This document shows positions 19,768-28,740 of a stretch of DNA of 64,000 nucleotides, in pieces; the stretch's first letter is position 1; the number at the start of each line of letters is the position of its first letter. Both the position numbers and the translations under genes were made by a program. Location: contig NZ_FOCJ01000008.1 of the NCBI RefSeq assembly GCF_900110075.1, positions 62,001-126,000 of the forward strand, given 5' to 3'. The DNA comes from Paenibacillus sp. OV219. Its GTDB lineage: Bacteria > Bacillota > Bacilli > Paenibacillales > Paenibacillaceae. Below the pieces are notes generated by a model that searched no databases, had not been told where the DNA came from, and worked only from the letters and a program-made list of their open reading frames with translations.

Positions 19768-21234
19768 GTGGGAAACGGACAAGGAACCGGTCATAGCCAA
19801 GACAACAAAAGACCAGAGCCGGACCAAGTGCTCGTCGATATGGCTGATTATGTAACCAGCTCTGTTATTGACAGTGACCTCGCATACGAGACGGCTCGGT
19901 ATTGCCTGATGGATACGCTCGGCTGCGGCATTCTAGCTTTAAAATATCCCGCCTGCACCAAGCTGCTAGGTCCTCTTGTTCCCGGCGCAGAGCTGACTGG
20001 CGGCGTACCTGTTCCAGGCACAAGCTACCGGCTCGATCCGGTAACGGCGGCATTCAACATCGGCTGCATGATCCGCTGGCTCGATTATAACGATACATGG
20101 CTCGCGGCGGAGTGGGGTCATCCTTCCGATAATCTTGGGGCCATACTGGCTGCGGCTGATTATACGAGCAGGCTTCGCCTTGCTGCTGGGGAACCGGCGC
20201 TTACGATGCGCGATGTGTTGACGGCGATGATTAAGGCGCATGAGCTTCAAGGCGTGATGGCGCTTGAGAACAGCTTCAACCGCGTCGGCCTCGATCACGT
20301 TGTCCTTGTCAAAGTCGCATCGACGGCAGTTGCCACTGGACTTCTCGGAGGAGGCAAGACCGACATCATCAATGCGCTTTCGCACGCTTGGCTTGACGGT
20401 CAGGCGCTGCGCACATATCGACATGCGCCGAATACCGGCTCTCGCAAGTCCTGGGCTGCGGGCGATGCGACAAGCCGCGCGCTGCGGCTTGCGCTCATTG
20501 TGCTGCGGGGGGAGATGGGGTATCCGTCGGCGTTATCGGCGAAGGGATGGGGATTCTACGATGTATCTTTCAAAAGCCAGCCGTTCAAACTTAGCCGTAC
20601 ATACGGCGCCTACGTCATGGAGAATGTACTATTCAAAATCTCCTTCCCTGCCGAGTTCCACGCTCAAACGGCGGTGGAGAGCGCGATCAGTCTGCATCCG
20701 GAGGTCGCAGGCCGATTAGACGATATCGCGAGCATCCGCATTCGGACGCATGAGTCTGCAATTCGCATCATCGACAAGAAGGGGCCGCTGCATAACCCGG
20801 CTGACCGCGATCATTGCCTGCAATATATGACGGCCATCGGCCTGCTCCACGGGGCGCTTACTGCCGACCATTACGAGGATGAAGCGGCTGCAGATCCGCG
20901 CATCGACGAGCTTCGCAGCTTGATGGAAGTGACGGAGCATGGACCGTATTCGGTCGATTACCTCGATCCGGAGAAACGCTCGATCGCGAGCAGTGTGCAG
21001 GTGCTCTTCAAGGACGGCAGCGCGACAGCGGAGGTTGCGACGGAATATCCAATCGGGCATAGGCGTCGCAGAAGCGAAGGCATTCCGCTTTTGATTCAGA
21101 AGTTCGAGTCGAATCTAGCGACGAGGTATTCCGTTGATCAAGAGCAACGTATTGCCGAAGTGTGCAAAAACCGTGAGATGCTGGAGGCGATGACGGTGCC
21201 TGCCTTTATGGATATGCTTGCGCTTGATGAATAA
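19768..21234 (+). CDS. prpD: 2-methylcitrate dehydratase, MmgE/PrpD family
   Basis: Dehydrates 2-methylcitrate to 2-methylaconitate. 488 residues, normal for the family, with [18 protein letters not shown] near the start, [32 protein letters not shown] (in two adjoining motifs) and [16 protein letters not shown] in the lid region. GTG 19768 is chosen because GAGGTG lies six bases before it; GTG 19759 overlaps that site. Last gene of the mmg-like operon, followed by a bidirectional terminator. With prpB and prpC it completes propionyl-CoA disposal; no aconitase is encoded here. Confidence 0.93.
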   Translation: MGNGQGTGHSQDNKRPEPDQVLVDMADYVTSSVIDSDLAYETARYCLMDTLGCGILALKYPACTKLLGPLVPGAELTGGVPVPGTSYRLDPVTAAFNIGCMIRWLDYNDTWLAAEWGHPSDNLGAILAAADYTSRLRLAAGEPALTMRDVLTAMIKAHELQGVMALENSFNRVGLDHVVLVKVASTAVATGLLGGGKTDIINALSHAWLDGQALRTYRHAPNTGSRKSWAAGDATSRALRLALIVLRGEMGYPSALSAKGWGFYDVSFKSQPFKLSRTYGAYVMENVLFKISFPAEFHAQTAVESAISLHPEVAGRLDDIASIRIRTHESAIRIIDKKGPLHNPADRDHCLQYMTAIGLLHGALTADHYEDEAAADPRIDELRSLMEVTEHGPYSVDYLDPEKRSIASSVQVLFKDGSATAEVATEYPIGHRRRRSEGIPLLIQKFESNLATRYSVDQEQRIAEVCKNREMLEAMTVPAFMDMLALDE

Positions 21235-21334
21235 CCTGCTGCGTCAACCTGCAACCTCGCCAATTAAGTGGATATTTGCATTTGTTCGAAGTCAACACAG
21301 CAGCTGACAAGCTCGCTGGTTGCCTCAACACGAA

Positions 21335-21363
21335 GAAAGCCGCCCCACATCAGGGCGGCTTTC
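21335..21363. terminator. Bidirectional terminator between prpD and kimA
   Basis: GAAAGCCGCCC pairs perfectly with GGGCGGCTTTC around a short loop between the convergent ends of the mmg operon and the kimA gene. Confidence 0.85.
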
Positions 21364-21370
21364 ACTCGAT

Positions 21371-23188
21371 TTATTTATGCAAACGGTATGGCACCGTCGC
21401 AATTACGACGTCTTTCTGCGTGAACAGATACGCTCTTAGCAGCAAGCTGGATTGGTTGTGCAGAATATTATGCCACCAATGCTTCGTGATGAACTGAGGA
21501 ATCAAGACTGTAATATGGTCAGTCTCTTGCGTCTTCCATTCCACCGTCTCGATGAAGCGGACTAGCGGACGGATAATGCTGCGGTAGCTGGAGCGCAGGA
21601 CGATCAGGCGAACGCCCGGGTCCCATTCTTCCCATTTGCGCTCGAGGCGCTCGATCTCTTCTTCGTCAAAGCCGACATAGACGGCTACAACGTTGTCAGT
21701 CAGCGATTTGGCATAGCTGATCGACTGGAGAACGACTTTCGTAATGCCGGCAACTGGCACGACGATGGTGCTGCCCTTAATCGCTGGCTTCTCTTTATCA
21801 ATGTTCACTCGCAGCTCGTCGGCTGTGTTTTGGTAGTGACGGTTGATTTTGAAGAAGCCCATGATAACGATCGGCAGGAAGATGAAGACCATCCAAATCT
21901 GACTAAACTTCGTGAAAATAAAGATCAGTGTAATGATTAGAGTTGTCAGCATCCCGATCGTGTTGACGCACAGGCCGACACCCCATCTAGCAGGCTTCAG
22001 TCTAATCCACCGAACCATCATGCCAAGCTGAGACAACGTGAACGGAATGAATACGCCGACTGCATAAAGCGGAATTAGGTTCTCCGTGTCACCGTGGAAC
22101 AGCACGACAAGCAGTGCCGAGAAAACACCTAGAAAAATAATGCCGTTCGAGAAGCCAAGACGGTCGCCGCGCACTTTGAAGGCGTTCGGCATGTATTTGT
22201 CATTCGCCAGCATGAAGGCAAGCAGCGGGAACGCGGAGTAAGCCGTGTTTGCTGCCAGGAACAGGATGAGAGCCGTAATCGCTTGAATCGCGTAATAGAT
22301 CATGCCGCGTCCGAAAGTCGCATTGGCGATTTGGGAAACGACAGTTTCCTTCTCGTTCGGCACAATGCCGTACCAGTAAGCGAGCAAGCTGATGCCGATA
22401 AACATCGCGCCGAGAATCGTACCCATCATAACGAGCGTTATGGCTGCGTTGCGTTCTTCCGGCTTCTTGAAGTTCGGAATGGCATTCGACACGGCCTCGA
22501 CACCGGTGAGCGCCGAACAGCCGGAGCTGAATGCCTTTAGCAGCATGAATAGGCTTATGTTCGACACGGCTGCACCCATCTCCGGTATGTCGCTATGAAC
22601 ACCGTACACAATGACTTTAAAGACGCCTGCGATAATGAGGACGAAGACGGCGATGACAAACAGGTAAACGGGATAGGCGAGCACGGAAGCCGATTCCCCG
22701 ATCCCCCGCAGATTCATGATCGTGAGGAATATAATCATAATCAGCGCGATGAACACCCGATGATCATGCAGTGACGGGAATGCAGACGTGATCGCATCCG
22801 TTCCTGCCGAAGAGCTTACGGCAACCGTCAGGATGTAGTCGACGAGCAGGGAGCCCCCTGCGAGCAGTCCAGTCGAGACGCCCAAATTATCCTTGGCGAC
22901 GATATAAGCGCCGCCACCCTTCGGGTAGGCGTAGATCGTTTGGCGGTACGATATGATAAGTACGAGCAGCAGCCCGAGAACCGCGATTGAGATTGGAATG
23001 GAGTACCAGACGGCAGCGAAGCCTGCTGCAATCAAGACGAGCAGAATTTGCTCGGTACCGTACGCAACTGACGACAAGGCGTCAGACGACAGCACGGCGA
23101 GTGCCTTCAGCTTGCTAAGCCGTTCTCCTTCCAATTCTGCGCTCTTCATCGGACGCCCGATTAAAAACCGTTTAAATCGGCTGATCAT
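21371..23188 (-). CDS. kimA: KimA-type high-affinity potassium importer
   Basis: APC-superfamily membrane transporter, here assigned to potassium/proton symport. 605 residues, the length of Bacillus KimA (YdaO). It opens with KRFLIGRPMKS, then SSDALSSVAYGTEQILLVLI, YAYPKGGGAYIVAKDNLG and SSAGTDAITSAFPSLHDH, about twelve membrane segments to residue ~465, and a cytoplasmic C-terminal domain ending in the KimA-like HWWHNILHNQSSLLLRAYLF stretch. These match KimA closely by recall. In Bacillus kimA is switched off by c-di-AMP through the ydaO riboswitch; no such element is recognisable in 23189-23341. Single gene, divergent from hisJ. Confidence 0.87.
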   Translation of the reverse strand: MISRFKRFLIGRPMKSAELEGERLSKLKALAVLSSDALSSVAYGTEQILLVLIAAGFAAVWYSIPISIAVLGLLLVLIISYRQTIYAYPKGGGAYIVAKDNLGVSTGLLAGGSLLVDYILTVAVSSSAGTDAITSAFPSLHDHRVFIALIMIIFLTIMNLRGIGESASVLAYPVYLFVIAVFVLIIAGVFKVIVYGVHSDIPEMGAAVSNISLFMLLKAFSSGCSALTGVEAVSNAIPNFKKPEERNAAITLVMMGTILGAMFIGISLLAYWYGIVPNEKETVVSQIANATFGRGMIYYAIQAITALILFLAANTAYSAFPLLAFMLANDKYMPNAFKVRGDRLGFSNGIIFLGVFSALLVVLFHGDTENLIPLYAVGVFIPFTLSQLGMMVRWIRLKPARWGVGLCVNTIGMLTTLIITLIFIFTKFSQIWMVFIFLPIVIMGFFKINRHYQNTADELRVNIDKEKPAIKGSTIVVPVAGITKVVLQSISYAKSLTDNVVAVYVGFDEEEIERLERKWEEWDPGVRLIVLRSSYRSIIRPLVRFIETVEWKTQETDHITVLIPQFITKHWWHNILHNQSSLLLRAYLFTQKDVVIATVPYRLHK

Positions 23189-23341
23189 GGAGTATTTCTC
23201 ATCCTCTTTTCTTCACCGTATAAGGTAAAAGTTCACTTTCATCTCAAGGATTGTATTAGAATATCCGAAATGAACAAATTTCATTATATCAAAAATATGG
23301 TTGGTTGAAAGATACAGTTTCGTGAAGGCGCAAACATTTAG

Positions 23342-23369
23342 TTGAAGGCGCATAACACGGTGGTATACT
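23342..23369 (+). promoter_or_regulatory. SigA-type promoter of hisJ-like gene
   Basis: TTGAAG, a 16-base spacer and TATACT lie about 53 bases before the start codon. Confidence 0.55.
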
Positions 23370-23421
23370 TGGGGTAACAAAGGTTTACCACAATAAAGGT
23401 AATGGATAGGAGAAAAAGACG

Positions 23422-24249
23422 ATGCCGCCGATCAAATGGGATGGACACACGCACACGAAATTTTGTTATCACGGTAATGATGCTGAAGAAGAGCAGTATG
23501 TCGATCGAGCGATCGAGCTTGGTTTCGAGCGCTATTCCATTACGGAGCATCCACCGCTGCCGCTACACTGGGTATCGGATGAGAAGTTGATGCGGGAGCT
23601 TGCGATGCCAAGCGAAGAGCTGCCGTTGTACATGGACTATGCCAAATCCATCAAGCAGAAATACGAAGGCCGTATCGACATTGGAGTCGGGCTAGAGCTT
23701 GATTATCTGCATGGCAATCTATCGTTTACGGAAGCGATCGTAGACCGCTATGAGAAGGAATTGGAGGATGTCGTCTACTCCGTTCACTATTTGCAGGGCA
23801 AGGGCGGCGGTATGAAGTGCGTCGACTTCACTGCGGATGATTTTGCCGAGAATTTGCTTTCCTATTACGGTTCGATGGAGAAGGTCGTCGACGAATATTA
23901 TAACCATGTGGAGCTAGCGATTGATTTCGCATCGAAGCTGCCCATGCGCAAACGAATCGGCCACATAAATTTAATTGAGAAGTTCTCGCTGAAGCTGTCG
24001 CCTATTGACGAGGCACAGATCAAGAGCAGACTAACGGCTATTCTGCCAAAGCTAGAGCAAGGCGGAGTTGGCATTGACGTGAATACCGCTGGGCTGCGCG
24101 TGCCGACATGTGGCAAGCCTTATGTGCCGGGATGGTTCATGGCCGAATGTGCGACGCGCGGCATTGCCCTCGTGTATGGCTCGGATTCACATCGTCCCGA
24201 CCATGTCGGCCTCGGCTATGAGTGGTTCGAGGCTAATTTGCTTAAGTGA
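23422..24249 (+). CDS. hisJ: Histidinol-phosphatase, PHP family
   Basis: Removes phosphate from histidinol phosphate in histidine synthesis, using a trinuclear metal centre. 275 residues; PHP motifs are WDGHTHTKFCYHGN (1), YSITEHPPLP (2), VGLELDYLHG and VYSVHYLQG (3), and VYGSDSHRPDHVG (4), with IGHINLIEKF between. All metal ligand positions appear present. This order and length fit HisJ/HisK of Bacillus rather than DNA polymerase PHP domains. ATG follows GGATAGGAG. No other histidine gene is nearby, as in Bacillus, where hisJ is away from the his operon. Confidence 0.87.
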   Translation: MPPIKWDGHTHTKFCYHGNDAEEEQYVDRAIELGFERYSITEHPPLPLHWVSDEKLMRELAMPSEELPLYMDYAKSIKQKYEGRIDIGVGLELDYLHGNLSFTEAIVDRYEKELEDVVYSVHYLQGKGGGMKCVDFTADDFAENLLSYYGSMEKVVDEYYNHVELAIDFASKLPMRKRIGHINLIEKFSLKLSPIDEAQIKSRLTAILPKLEQGGVGIDVNTAGLRVPTCGKPYVPGWFMAECATRGIALVYGSDSHRPDHVGLGYEWFEANLLK

Positions 24250-24284
24250 ATGACGCCAATCTAGTTAAAAAGGATTGATGTAAC

Positions 24285-25025
24285 ATGGCACAAACCGTCA
24301 CGCAGGTGTTTGATCCGAGTATATGGCATATTAGCAATATGGAATTGACGCTTCGGCTCGTGCTCGCGCTCGTGCTTGGCGGGCTGATCGGGCTTGAACG
24401 CGAGTTCGGCGGCCATTCTGCGGGATTTCGGACTCATATTCTTGTTTGCGTAGGCTCAGCAGCAATTGTATTGCTCTCTATGTATGGCTTTTCGGAGTTC
24501 GCTGCCGATCCTAATGTGCGTCTGGACCCTTCACGCCTTGCGGCACAAGTCGTTAGCGGTATCGGCTTCCTCGGTGCAGGCACGATTTTGCGAACGGGGA
24601 TCACGGTGTCAGGGCTTACGACGGCGGCTTCGCTCTGGGTTGTGGCGGCAATTGGTTTGACGGTCGGTGCAGGATTTTATTATGGTTCGGCTGTGCTTAC
24701 TTTTCTCGTTGTCGTCAGTTTATTCGTGCTTAATAAGTTTGAGAAGAAGTTCTCGCGGGCGAAGAGCAAGCGGGATATTGTTCTGAAAATAACGAAGGAT
24801 TCGGCTAGCCTCAGCAACGTCGTTACGAAGCTTCATCACTTCGGAATTCAGATTAGCAAAATCATCGTTGAGAACGAGGAAGCGGCCGCCGGTGACATTG
24901 CGGAAATGCTGATCGTTAGGCTGCAAGTTAAGCTGAACTATAAGAGGCGGTTCGAGGAAGTTATCGTATCGCTGACAACAATTGAGGGCGTCGTCGGCAT
25001 CGAATCCGGCGGTGAATCGCTCTAG
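24285..25025 (+). CDS. MgtC/SapB-family membrane protein
   Basis: 246 residues. Residues about 20-145 have four hydrophobic segments with the family's signature LVLGGLIGLEREFGGHSAGFRTHILVCVGSA split over two helices and GIGFLGAGTILR. A C-terminal soluble domain of ACT-like look (about 160-244) follows. Family members are linked to magnesium limitation and acid survival in pathogens, where MgtC inhibits the F-ATPase; the role in soil bacteria is unsettled. ATG follows AAAAGGATTGATG. It lies 35 bases after hisJ and 21 bases before the phosphoesterase gene, so the three may be co-transcribed. Confidence 0.88.
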   Translation: MAQTVTQVFDPSIWHISNMELTLRLVLALVLGGLIGLEREFGGHSAGFRTHILVCVGSAAIVLLSMYGFSEFAADPNVRLDPSRLAAQVVSGIGFLGAGTILRTGITVSGLTTAASLWVVAAIGLTVGAGFYYGSAVLTFLVVVSLFVLNKFEKKFSRAKSKRDIVLKITKDSASLSNVVTKLHHFGIQISKIIVENEEAAAGDIAEMLIVRLQVKLNYKRRFEEVIVSLTTIEGVVGIESGGESL

Positions 25026-25046
25026 CGCACGTATCAAGGGCAGGTC

Positions 25047-26015
25047 ATGGGGGATGATTTGGGGATGACAGAGTTGAATCAATCATTGCATTACCGCGAG
25101 GACGGCACGTTCACAATTGTACAATTTACAGACTTGCACTGGCAGAACGGGGAACCTGCCGATGTGCTGACGAAGCTGCTGATGGAGCTTGTGCTGGATC
25201 AGACGTCTCCCGATCTTGTTGTATTTACCGGCGATATTATTTATAGCAAAGATTGTACCGATCCGAAGCAGTCGCTGCGCGATGCGGTTAGTCCGGCAGA
25301 GGTGCGGGGCATCCCTTGGGCGGCGGTATACGGCAACCATGATACGGAGCATCTCGTGACGCGGGATGAGCTTATGCAGGTGCAGCTGGAGCATAAGCAT
25401 TGTCTTAGCAGCGCCGGGCCAGAGGGGATACATGGTGTCGGCAATTATGTATTGCAGCTAAAGGCGCATGGCAGTGATAAGCCTGAACATGCGTTCTACA
25501 TGTTCGACAGCGGCAGCTACTCCACACTGCCTCATCTGGAGGGCTATGAATGGATTCACCGTGACCAGATCGAATGGTATGTGTCGCAGTCTACGGCACT
25601 TCGCGCTGCGAACGGTGGGGAACCGCTTCCAGCGCTCGCTTTCTTCCATATTCCGCTTCCGGAATATGATGAGGTGTGGGAGAAGGAGCTGTGCTTTGGC
25701 AGTAAGTATGAAGGTGTTGCCAGTCCGCGCATCAATTCCGGGTTATTCGCGGCGATGATGGAGATGGGCGATGTGAACGGCACCTTCTGCGGGCATGATC
25801 ATGTGAATGATTATTGGGGCGCACTGCATGACATCCGGCTCTGCTACGGCAGGGCGACCGGTTATCAGACGTATGGACGCGAGGGCTTCCCGCGCGGCGC
25901 ACGCATCATCCGGTTGAAGCAAGGCGAGCGGGGCTTTGTGTCCGAGCTTCGTCTGGACGACGGTAGTGTCGTTCTGGAGCTGGAGGAGCATTACCCGAAG
26001 GGGATCGAGCTGTAG
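25047..26015 (+). CDS. Calcineurin-like metallophosphoesterase
   Basis: 322 residues with the full set of metal-binding motifs: FTDLHW (1), VFTGDIIY (2), VYGNHDTEH (3), FFHIPLPE (4) and CGHDHVND (5). It lacks a signal peptide, so it is cytoplasmic, similar to the YkoQ/Dcr2-like subgroup that cleaves phosphomono- or diesters; the substrate is unknown. ATG 25047 is used, with AAGGG six bases upstream; ATG 25065, preceded by GGGGGAT, is an alternative that removes six residues. A clear terminator follows 24 bases after the stop. Confidence 0.9.
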   Translation: MGDDLGMTELNQSLHYREDGTFTIVQFTDLHWQNGEPADVLTKLLMELVLDQTSPDLVVFTGDIIYSKDCTDPKQSLRDAVSPAEVRGIPWAAVYGNHDTEHLVTRDELMQVQLEHKHCLSSAGPEGIHGVGNYVLQLKAHGSDKPEHAFYMFDSGSYSTLPHLEGYEWIHRDQIEWYVSQSTALRAANGGEPLPALAFFHIPLPEYDEVWEKELCFGSKYEGVASPRINSGLFAAMMEMGDVNGTFCGHDHVNDYWGALHDIRLCYGRATGYQTYGREGFPRGARIIRLKQGERGFVSELRLDDGSVVLELEEHYPKGIEL

Positions 26016-26039
26016 GATGTTGGAGTGAAGTAGAGGGGA

Positions 26040-26090
26040 GGGCACCATGATTTCTGCTGGACTTACGCAGGAGGCGCGGTGCCCTTTTTT
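26040..26090 (+). terminator. Terminator after the phosphoesterase gene
   Basis: GGGCACC pairs with GGTGCCC, an inner CTGC/GCAG stem fills the loop, and six T follow. Confidence 0.85.
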
Positions 26091-26175
26091 CTGTGTAATC
26101 AAGGCACAAATGCTGTATTTTCGCTTGGCGTATGCTACCCTTAACTGTATCGTCTATGTAGGAGTTCGAAGTGTG

Positions 26176-26733
26176 ATGAAAACAATATTAGTCAGTGGTT
26201 ATCGGGCAACGGAGCTGGGCATTTTCTCTGCTAAGCATCCCGGCATCGCCATTATTAAGAAGGCGCTAACGAAGCAGATTTCGGCACTCGTCGAGGACGG
26301 ACTCGAATGGGTCATCATCAGCGGCGGATGGGGAGTCGAGCTGTGGGCTGCGGAAGTGACAATCGAGCTGAAGAAGAGCTATGAGAGCTTGCGGCTTGCG
26401 ATAATAACGCCTTTTCTCGAGCAAGAAGAGAATTGGAATGAGCAGAAAAAGACAACGTACAGCGAGATTCTCTCCGGAGCGGATTATGTGAACAGCGTCT
26501 CCAAGCAGAAGTATGCGGGACCATGGCAGTTCAAGGCGAGAGATCGCTTTTTGCTCGACAACTCCGATGGGCTGCTGCTCATCTACGATGAGGAACAGGA
26601 CGGCTCGCCGCGTTACTTGCTGGAGCTTGCGCGTGCTCATGCCGAAGTGACGCCAGACTATGGGATTATTACGATCTCAGGCCATGATTTGCAAAATATC
26701 GCCGAAGAAGAGCAGTTCTACGATTATGAATAG
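26176..26733 (+). CDS. ypsA: YpsA-family protein (SLOG superfamily)
   Basis: 185 residues matching YpsA/DUF1273: TILVSGYRATELGIF at the N-terminus, DGLEWVIISGGWGVELWAAE (nucleotide-binding-like loop), RLAIITPFLEQEENW and RFLLDNSDGLLLIYDEEQDGS. The Rossmann-like SLOG fold suggests binding of a nucleotide or nucleotide-derived ligand. In Bacillus subtilis YpsA affects cell division and stress resistance; the molecular function is unknown. ATG 26176 with TAGGAG upstream is chosen; a longer in-frame reading from 26047 runs through the terminator stem and is rejected. Followed 21 bases later by the DUF1904 gene. Confidence 0.88.
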   Translation: MKTILVSGYRATELGIFSAKHPGIAIIKKALTKQISALVEDGLEWVIISGGWGVELWAAEVTIELKKSYESLRLAIITPFLEQEENWNEQKKTTYSEILSGADYVNSVSKQKYAGPWQFKARDRFLLDNSDGLLLIYDEEQDGSPRYLLELARAHAEVTPDYGIITISGHDLQNIAEEEQFYDYE

Positions 26734-26754
26734 TTGGGGATGGGGGCAAGTGTG

Positions 26755-27093
26755 ATGCCGCAATTGACGGTTCGAGGAGTAGATAGTGAAACGCTAGCCC
26801 AGGTAAGCAGGGCGCTGATTGAGGAGCTGGCGCAAATTTGCGAGTGCGGGACAGACAACTTCACGCTGGACTGTCTGCCGGTCGTATCGGTGTTCGGCGG
26901 AGAGGTCGTGCAGACGTACCCGTTCGTTGAGGTTGCATGGTTCGACCGCGGACAGCTTGTGCAGGACAAGCTCGCCGCAGCGCTGACGCGCCATCTGCAG
27001 CAAGCAGGCGTCGCTGAGGTGGAAGTCGCGTTCAAGGTGTACAAGGATACGGCGTACTACATCAATGGCCGTCCGTGTTCGGCGGCAGAGTAG
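26755..27093 (+). CDS. DUF1904-family small protein
   Basis: 112 residues. MPQLTVRGVDSETLAQVS opens the protein, followed by DNFTLDCLPVVSVF, YPFVEVAWFDRG and DTAYYINGRPC; the pattern resembles the tautomerase-like DUF1904 family of Bacillales. There is no proven function. ATG 26755 is eight bases after GGGGATGGGGG; an earlier in-frame TTG (26734) lies within the end of ypsA region and is less likely. Probably co-transcribed with ypsA. A GAGAG hairpin array starts 20 bases after the stop. Confidence 0.78.
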   Translation: MPQLTVRGVDSETLAQVSRALIEELAQICECGTDNFTLDCLPVVSVFGGEVVQTYPFVEVAWFDRGQLVQDKLAAALTRHLQQAGVAEVEVAFKVYKDTAYYINGRPCSAAE

Positions 27094-27112
27094 TAGGAGG
27101 GCCGATTTGCTG

Positions 27113-27435
27113 CTGAGAGTGCAGAATTGGCACTCTCAGCGTTGCGATCGGCTCGTCTTGAGCCGAAATCGCGTGTGAGAGATCAAACACGGATCTCTTA
27201 CGCCGAGAAATCGGCGAATTCGAAGCTGGAAACGAGCTATTTTCAGTGCTGAGAGAACGTATTCGTTCTCTCGTACTCGAAAAGCAGTAAATTCCGAGCT
27301 GAGAGAGCGTATCTGTGCTCTCGGAGCAGCTGAGAACCAGAAACTAGTGATTTTTAAGGCCGAGAGAACCTATTTGTTCTCTCGTGCGCAAAAAGCAATG
27401 AAACTGAAGCTGAGAGAACGTATTTGTTCTCTCAG
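27113..27435. repeat. Array of six GAGAG...CTCTC hairpins with covarying stems
   Basis: TGAGAG or CGAGAG motifs start at 27114, 27176, 27250, 27300, 27361 and 27411. The outer pairing GAGAG/CTCTC is kept while inner bases change in complementary fashion: GTGC/GGCAC, GATC, GAACG/CGTTC, GAGC/GCTC, GAAC/GTTC. Unlike the arrays at 717 and 49278, spacing is irregular (62, 74, 50, 61, 50). The last hairpin is followed by TTTT and could end transcription. Nothing is recognised from 27436 to the promoter at 27572. Confidence 0.88.
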
Positions 27436-27571
27436 CTTTTATATTGGTTACAGGGTTGAACAAGTGCTTGTTGTTCTGAACTTGGTTTCAATGTGAGGTT
27501 TGATCCGAACCGTGATTCGATGTCTGTCTGCTCGTCTCCAATTCATACAAACATACAGCCGAAACGTGCAA

Positions 27572-27599
27572 TTACACGCCGAATCGTTCGTTGTACAAT
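27572..27599 (+). promoter_or_regulatory. SigA-type promoter of the nucleoside hydrolase gene
   Basis: TTACAC, 16-base spacer, TACAAT, about 50 bases before the chosen start codon. Confidence 0.45.
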
Positions 27600-27650
27600 A
27601 TGGGTAATCAAGCACGCAGCATTCATTTTCGAGGAGGATTTGAACGTCAT

Positions 27651-28577
27651 ATGAGCGTATTTCCTGTTTTGTCTCAGCAAAAGCTGCTACAGCGTTTAGC
27701 CCATCCGCAGCGCAAAATTCGTATGGTACTGGATACGGACACGTACAACGAAATTGACGACCAATTCGCCGTTATTTATGCGATGAAATCGCCAGAGAGC
27801 ATGACGGTGGTAGCGTTCTACGCAGCGCCATTCTTTAACGACTTGTCTACAGGCCCGAAGGATGGCATGGAAAAGAGCTACAACGAGCTGAAACGCATCG
27901 CTTCCATCCTGCCTGAAATGGAAGGCATACCGGTCTACCGCGGGTCGGAGAGCTACCTGCTTGAAGCGGGTGCACCTGTCGAGAGCGAAGCGGCAAGAAA
28001 CCTTGTTGAGCGCGCGATGGCGGCGCCTGATGATGATCCGCTCTATGTAGTCGCAATCGGCGCGATTACGAACGTAGCTTCGGCCATTCTGATGGAGCCG
28101 CGCATCATCGAGAAGATTGTCGTCGTCTGGCTCGGCGGCCATGCGCTGCACTGGCGAGATACGACCGAGTTCAATCTTGCGCAAGATTTGCACGCGTCAC
28201 GTACTGTACTTGACAGCGGCGTGCCGCTCGTACTTATTCCGTGCGGCGGCGTTGCTTCACATCTAGCTACAACGCTATCCGAGATCAACGATTACGTGCG
28301 CGATAAAGGCCCAATCGGCGAGTACTTGTACGAAACCTTCAAGAATTGTCACCCTGACCATTTCGGTTATTCGCGTGTCATCTGGGATATCTCGACGATC
28401 GCATTCCTGAACAACGAGGAATGGACGCCGAGCACACTCGTGCACAGCCCGGTGCTGTCCTCCGACTTCCGCTGGAGCGTCGACCGCAATCGCCATTTCA
28501 TCCGCTGCGTCGAACATATCCACCGCGACAGCGTGTTTAAAGATCTGTTCAGCAAGCTGGATAGCAACAATAAATAA
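27651..28577 (+). CDS. Nucleoside hydrolase (IunH/RihA superfamily)
   Basis: Cleaves the N-glycosidic bond of ribonucleosides in the family's characterised members. 308 residues with the calcium-binding signature near the N-terminus, RMVLDTDTYNEIDDQFAVIYA, in which the usual DTDxGxDD is DTDTYNEIDD, two residues longer. VAIGAITNVASAILMEP and WLGGHALHW follow. The altered signature puts it among the divergent members of the superfamily; substrate unknown. ATG 27651 has GAGGAGG 13 bases upstream, a little far. Monocistronic, flanked by a hairpin array and a terminator. Confidence 0.87.
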   Translation: MSVFPVLSQQKLLQRLAHPQRKIRMVLDTDTYNEIDDQFAVIYAMKSPESMTVVAFYAAPFFNDLSTGPKDGMEKSYNELKRIASILPEMEGIPVYRGSESYLLEAGAPVESEAARNLVERAMAAPDDDPLYVVAIGAITNVASAILMEPRIIEKIVVVWLGGHALHWRDTTEFNLAQDLHASRTVLDSGVPLVLIPCGGVASHLATTLSEINDYVRDKGPIGEYLYETFKNCHPDHFGYSRVIWDISTIAFLNNEEWTPSTLVHSPVLSSDFRWSVDRNRHFIRCVEHIHRDSVFKDLFSKLDSNNK

Positions 28578-28592
28578 GTGCCGCTCCACATC

Positions 28593-28644
28593 AAAAAAGC
28601 TAACCGCCTCTCTGCCGCGAGCAGTGGAGTTGGTTAGCTTTTTC
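28593..28644. terminator. Bidirectional terminator between the hydrolase and VanY-like genes
   Basis: AAAAAGCTAACC pairs with GGTTAGCTTTTT; the loop holds a second small CTC/GAG pairing. T-rich in both directions. Confidence 0.85.
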
Positions 28645-28651
28645 GTTTACC

Positions 28652-28740
28652 TCTGTCGAAGCAGCAGCGCGGCTAGCTTGTACTTCAATTAAAACCTCTG
28701 CCGAAGCAGCAGGCGCGGCTAGCTTGTATCTCAATTAAAA
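28652..28740. repeat. Imperfect 45-bp direct duplication at a gene end
   Basis: CTCTG(T/C)CGAAGCAGCAG...CGGCTAGCTTGTA...TCAATTAAAAC occurs twice in a row (from 28652 and from 28697), differing at a few bases. The second copy contains the last codons and stop of the VanY-like gene on the minus strand. Confidence 0.75.

Noticed and set aside
23189-23341. c-di-AMP (ydaO) riboswitch before kimA
   Set aside because: The conserved GGTTGCC/GGGG-type core and long paired helices of that riboswitch are not recognisable in the 150-base gap.
27591-27650. Upstream extension of the nucleoside hydrolase
   Set aside because: The extension would begin inside the predicted promoter -10, and GAGGAGG lies just before the internal ATG 27651.
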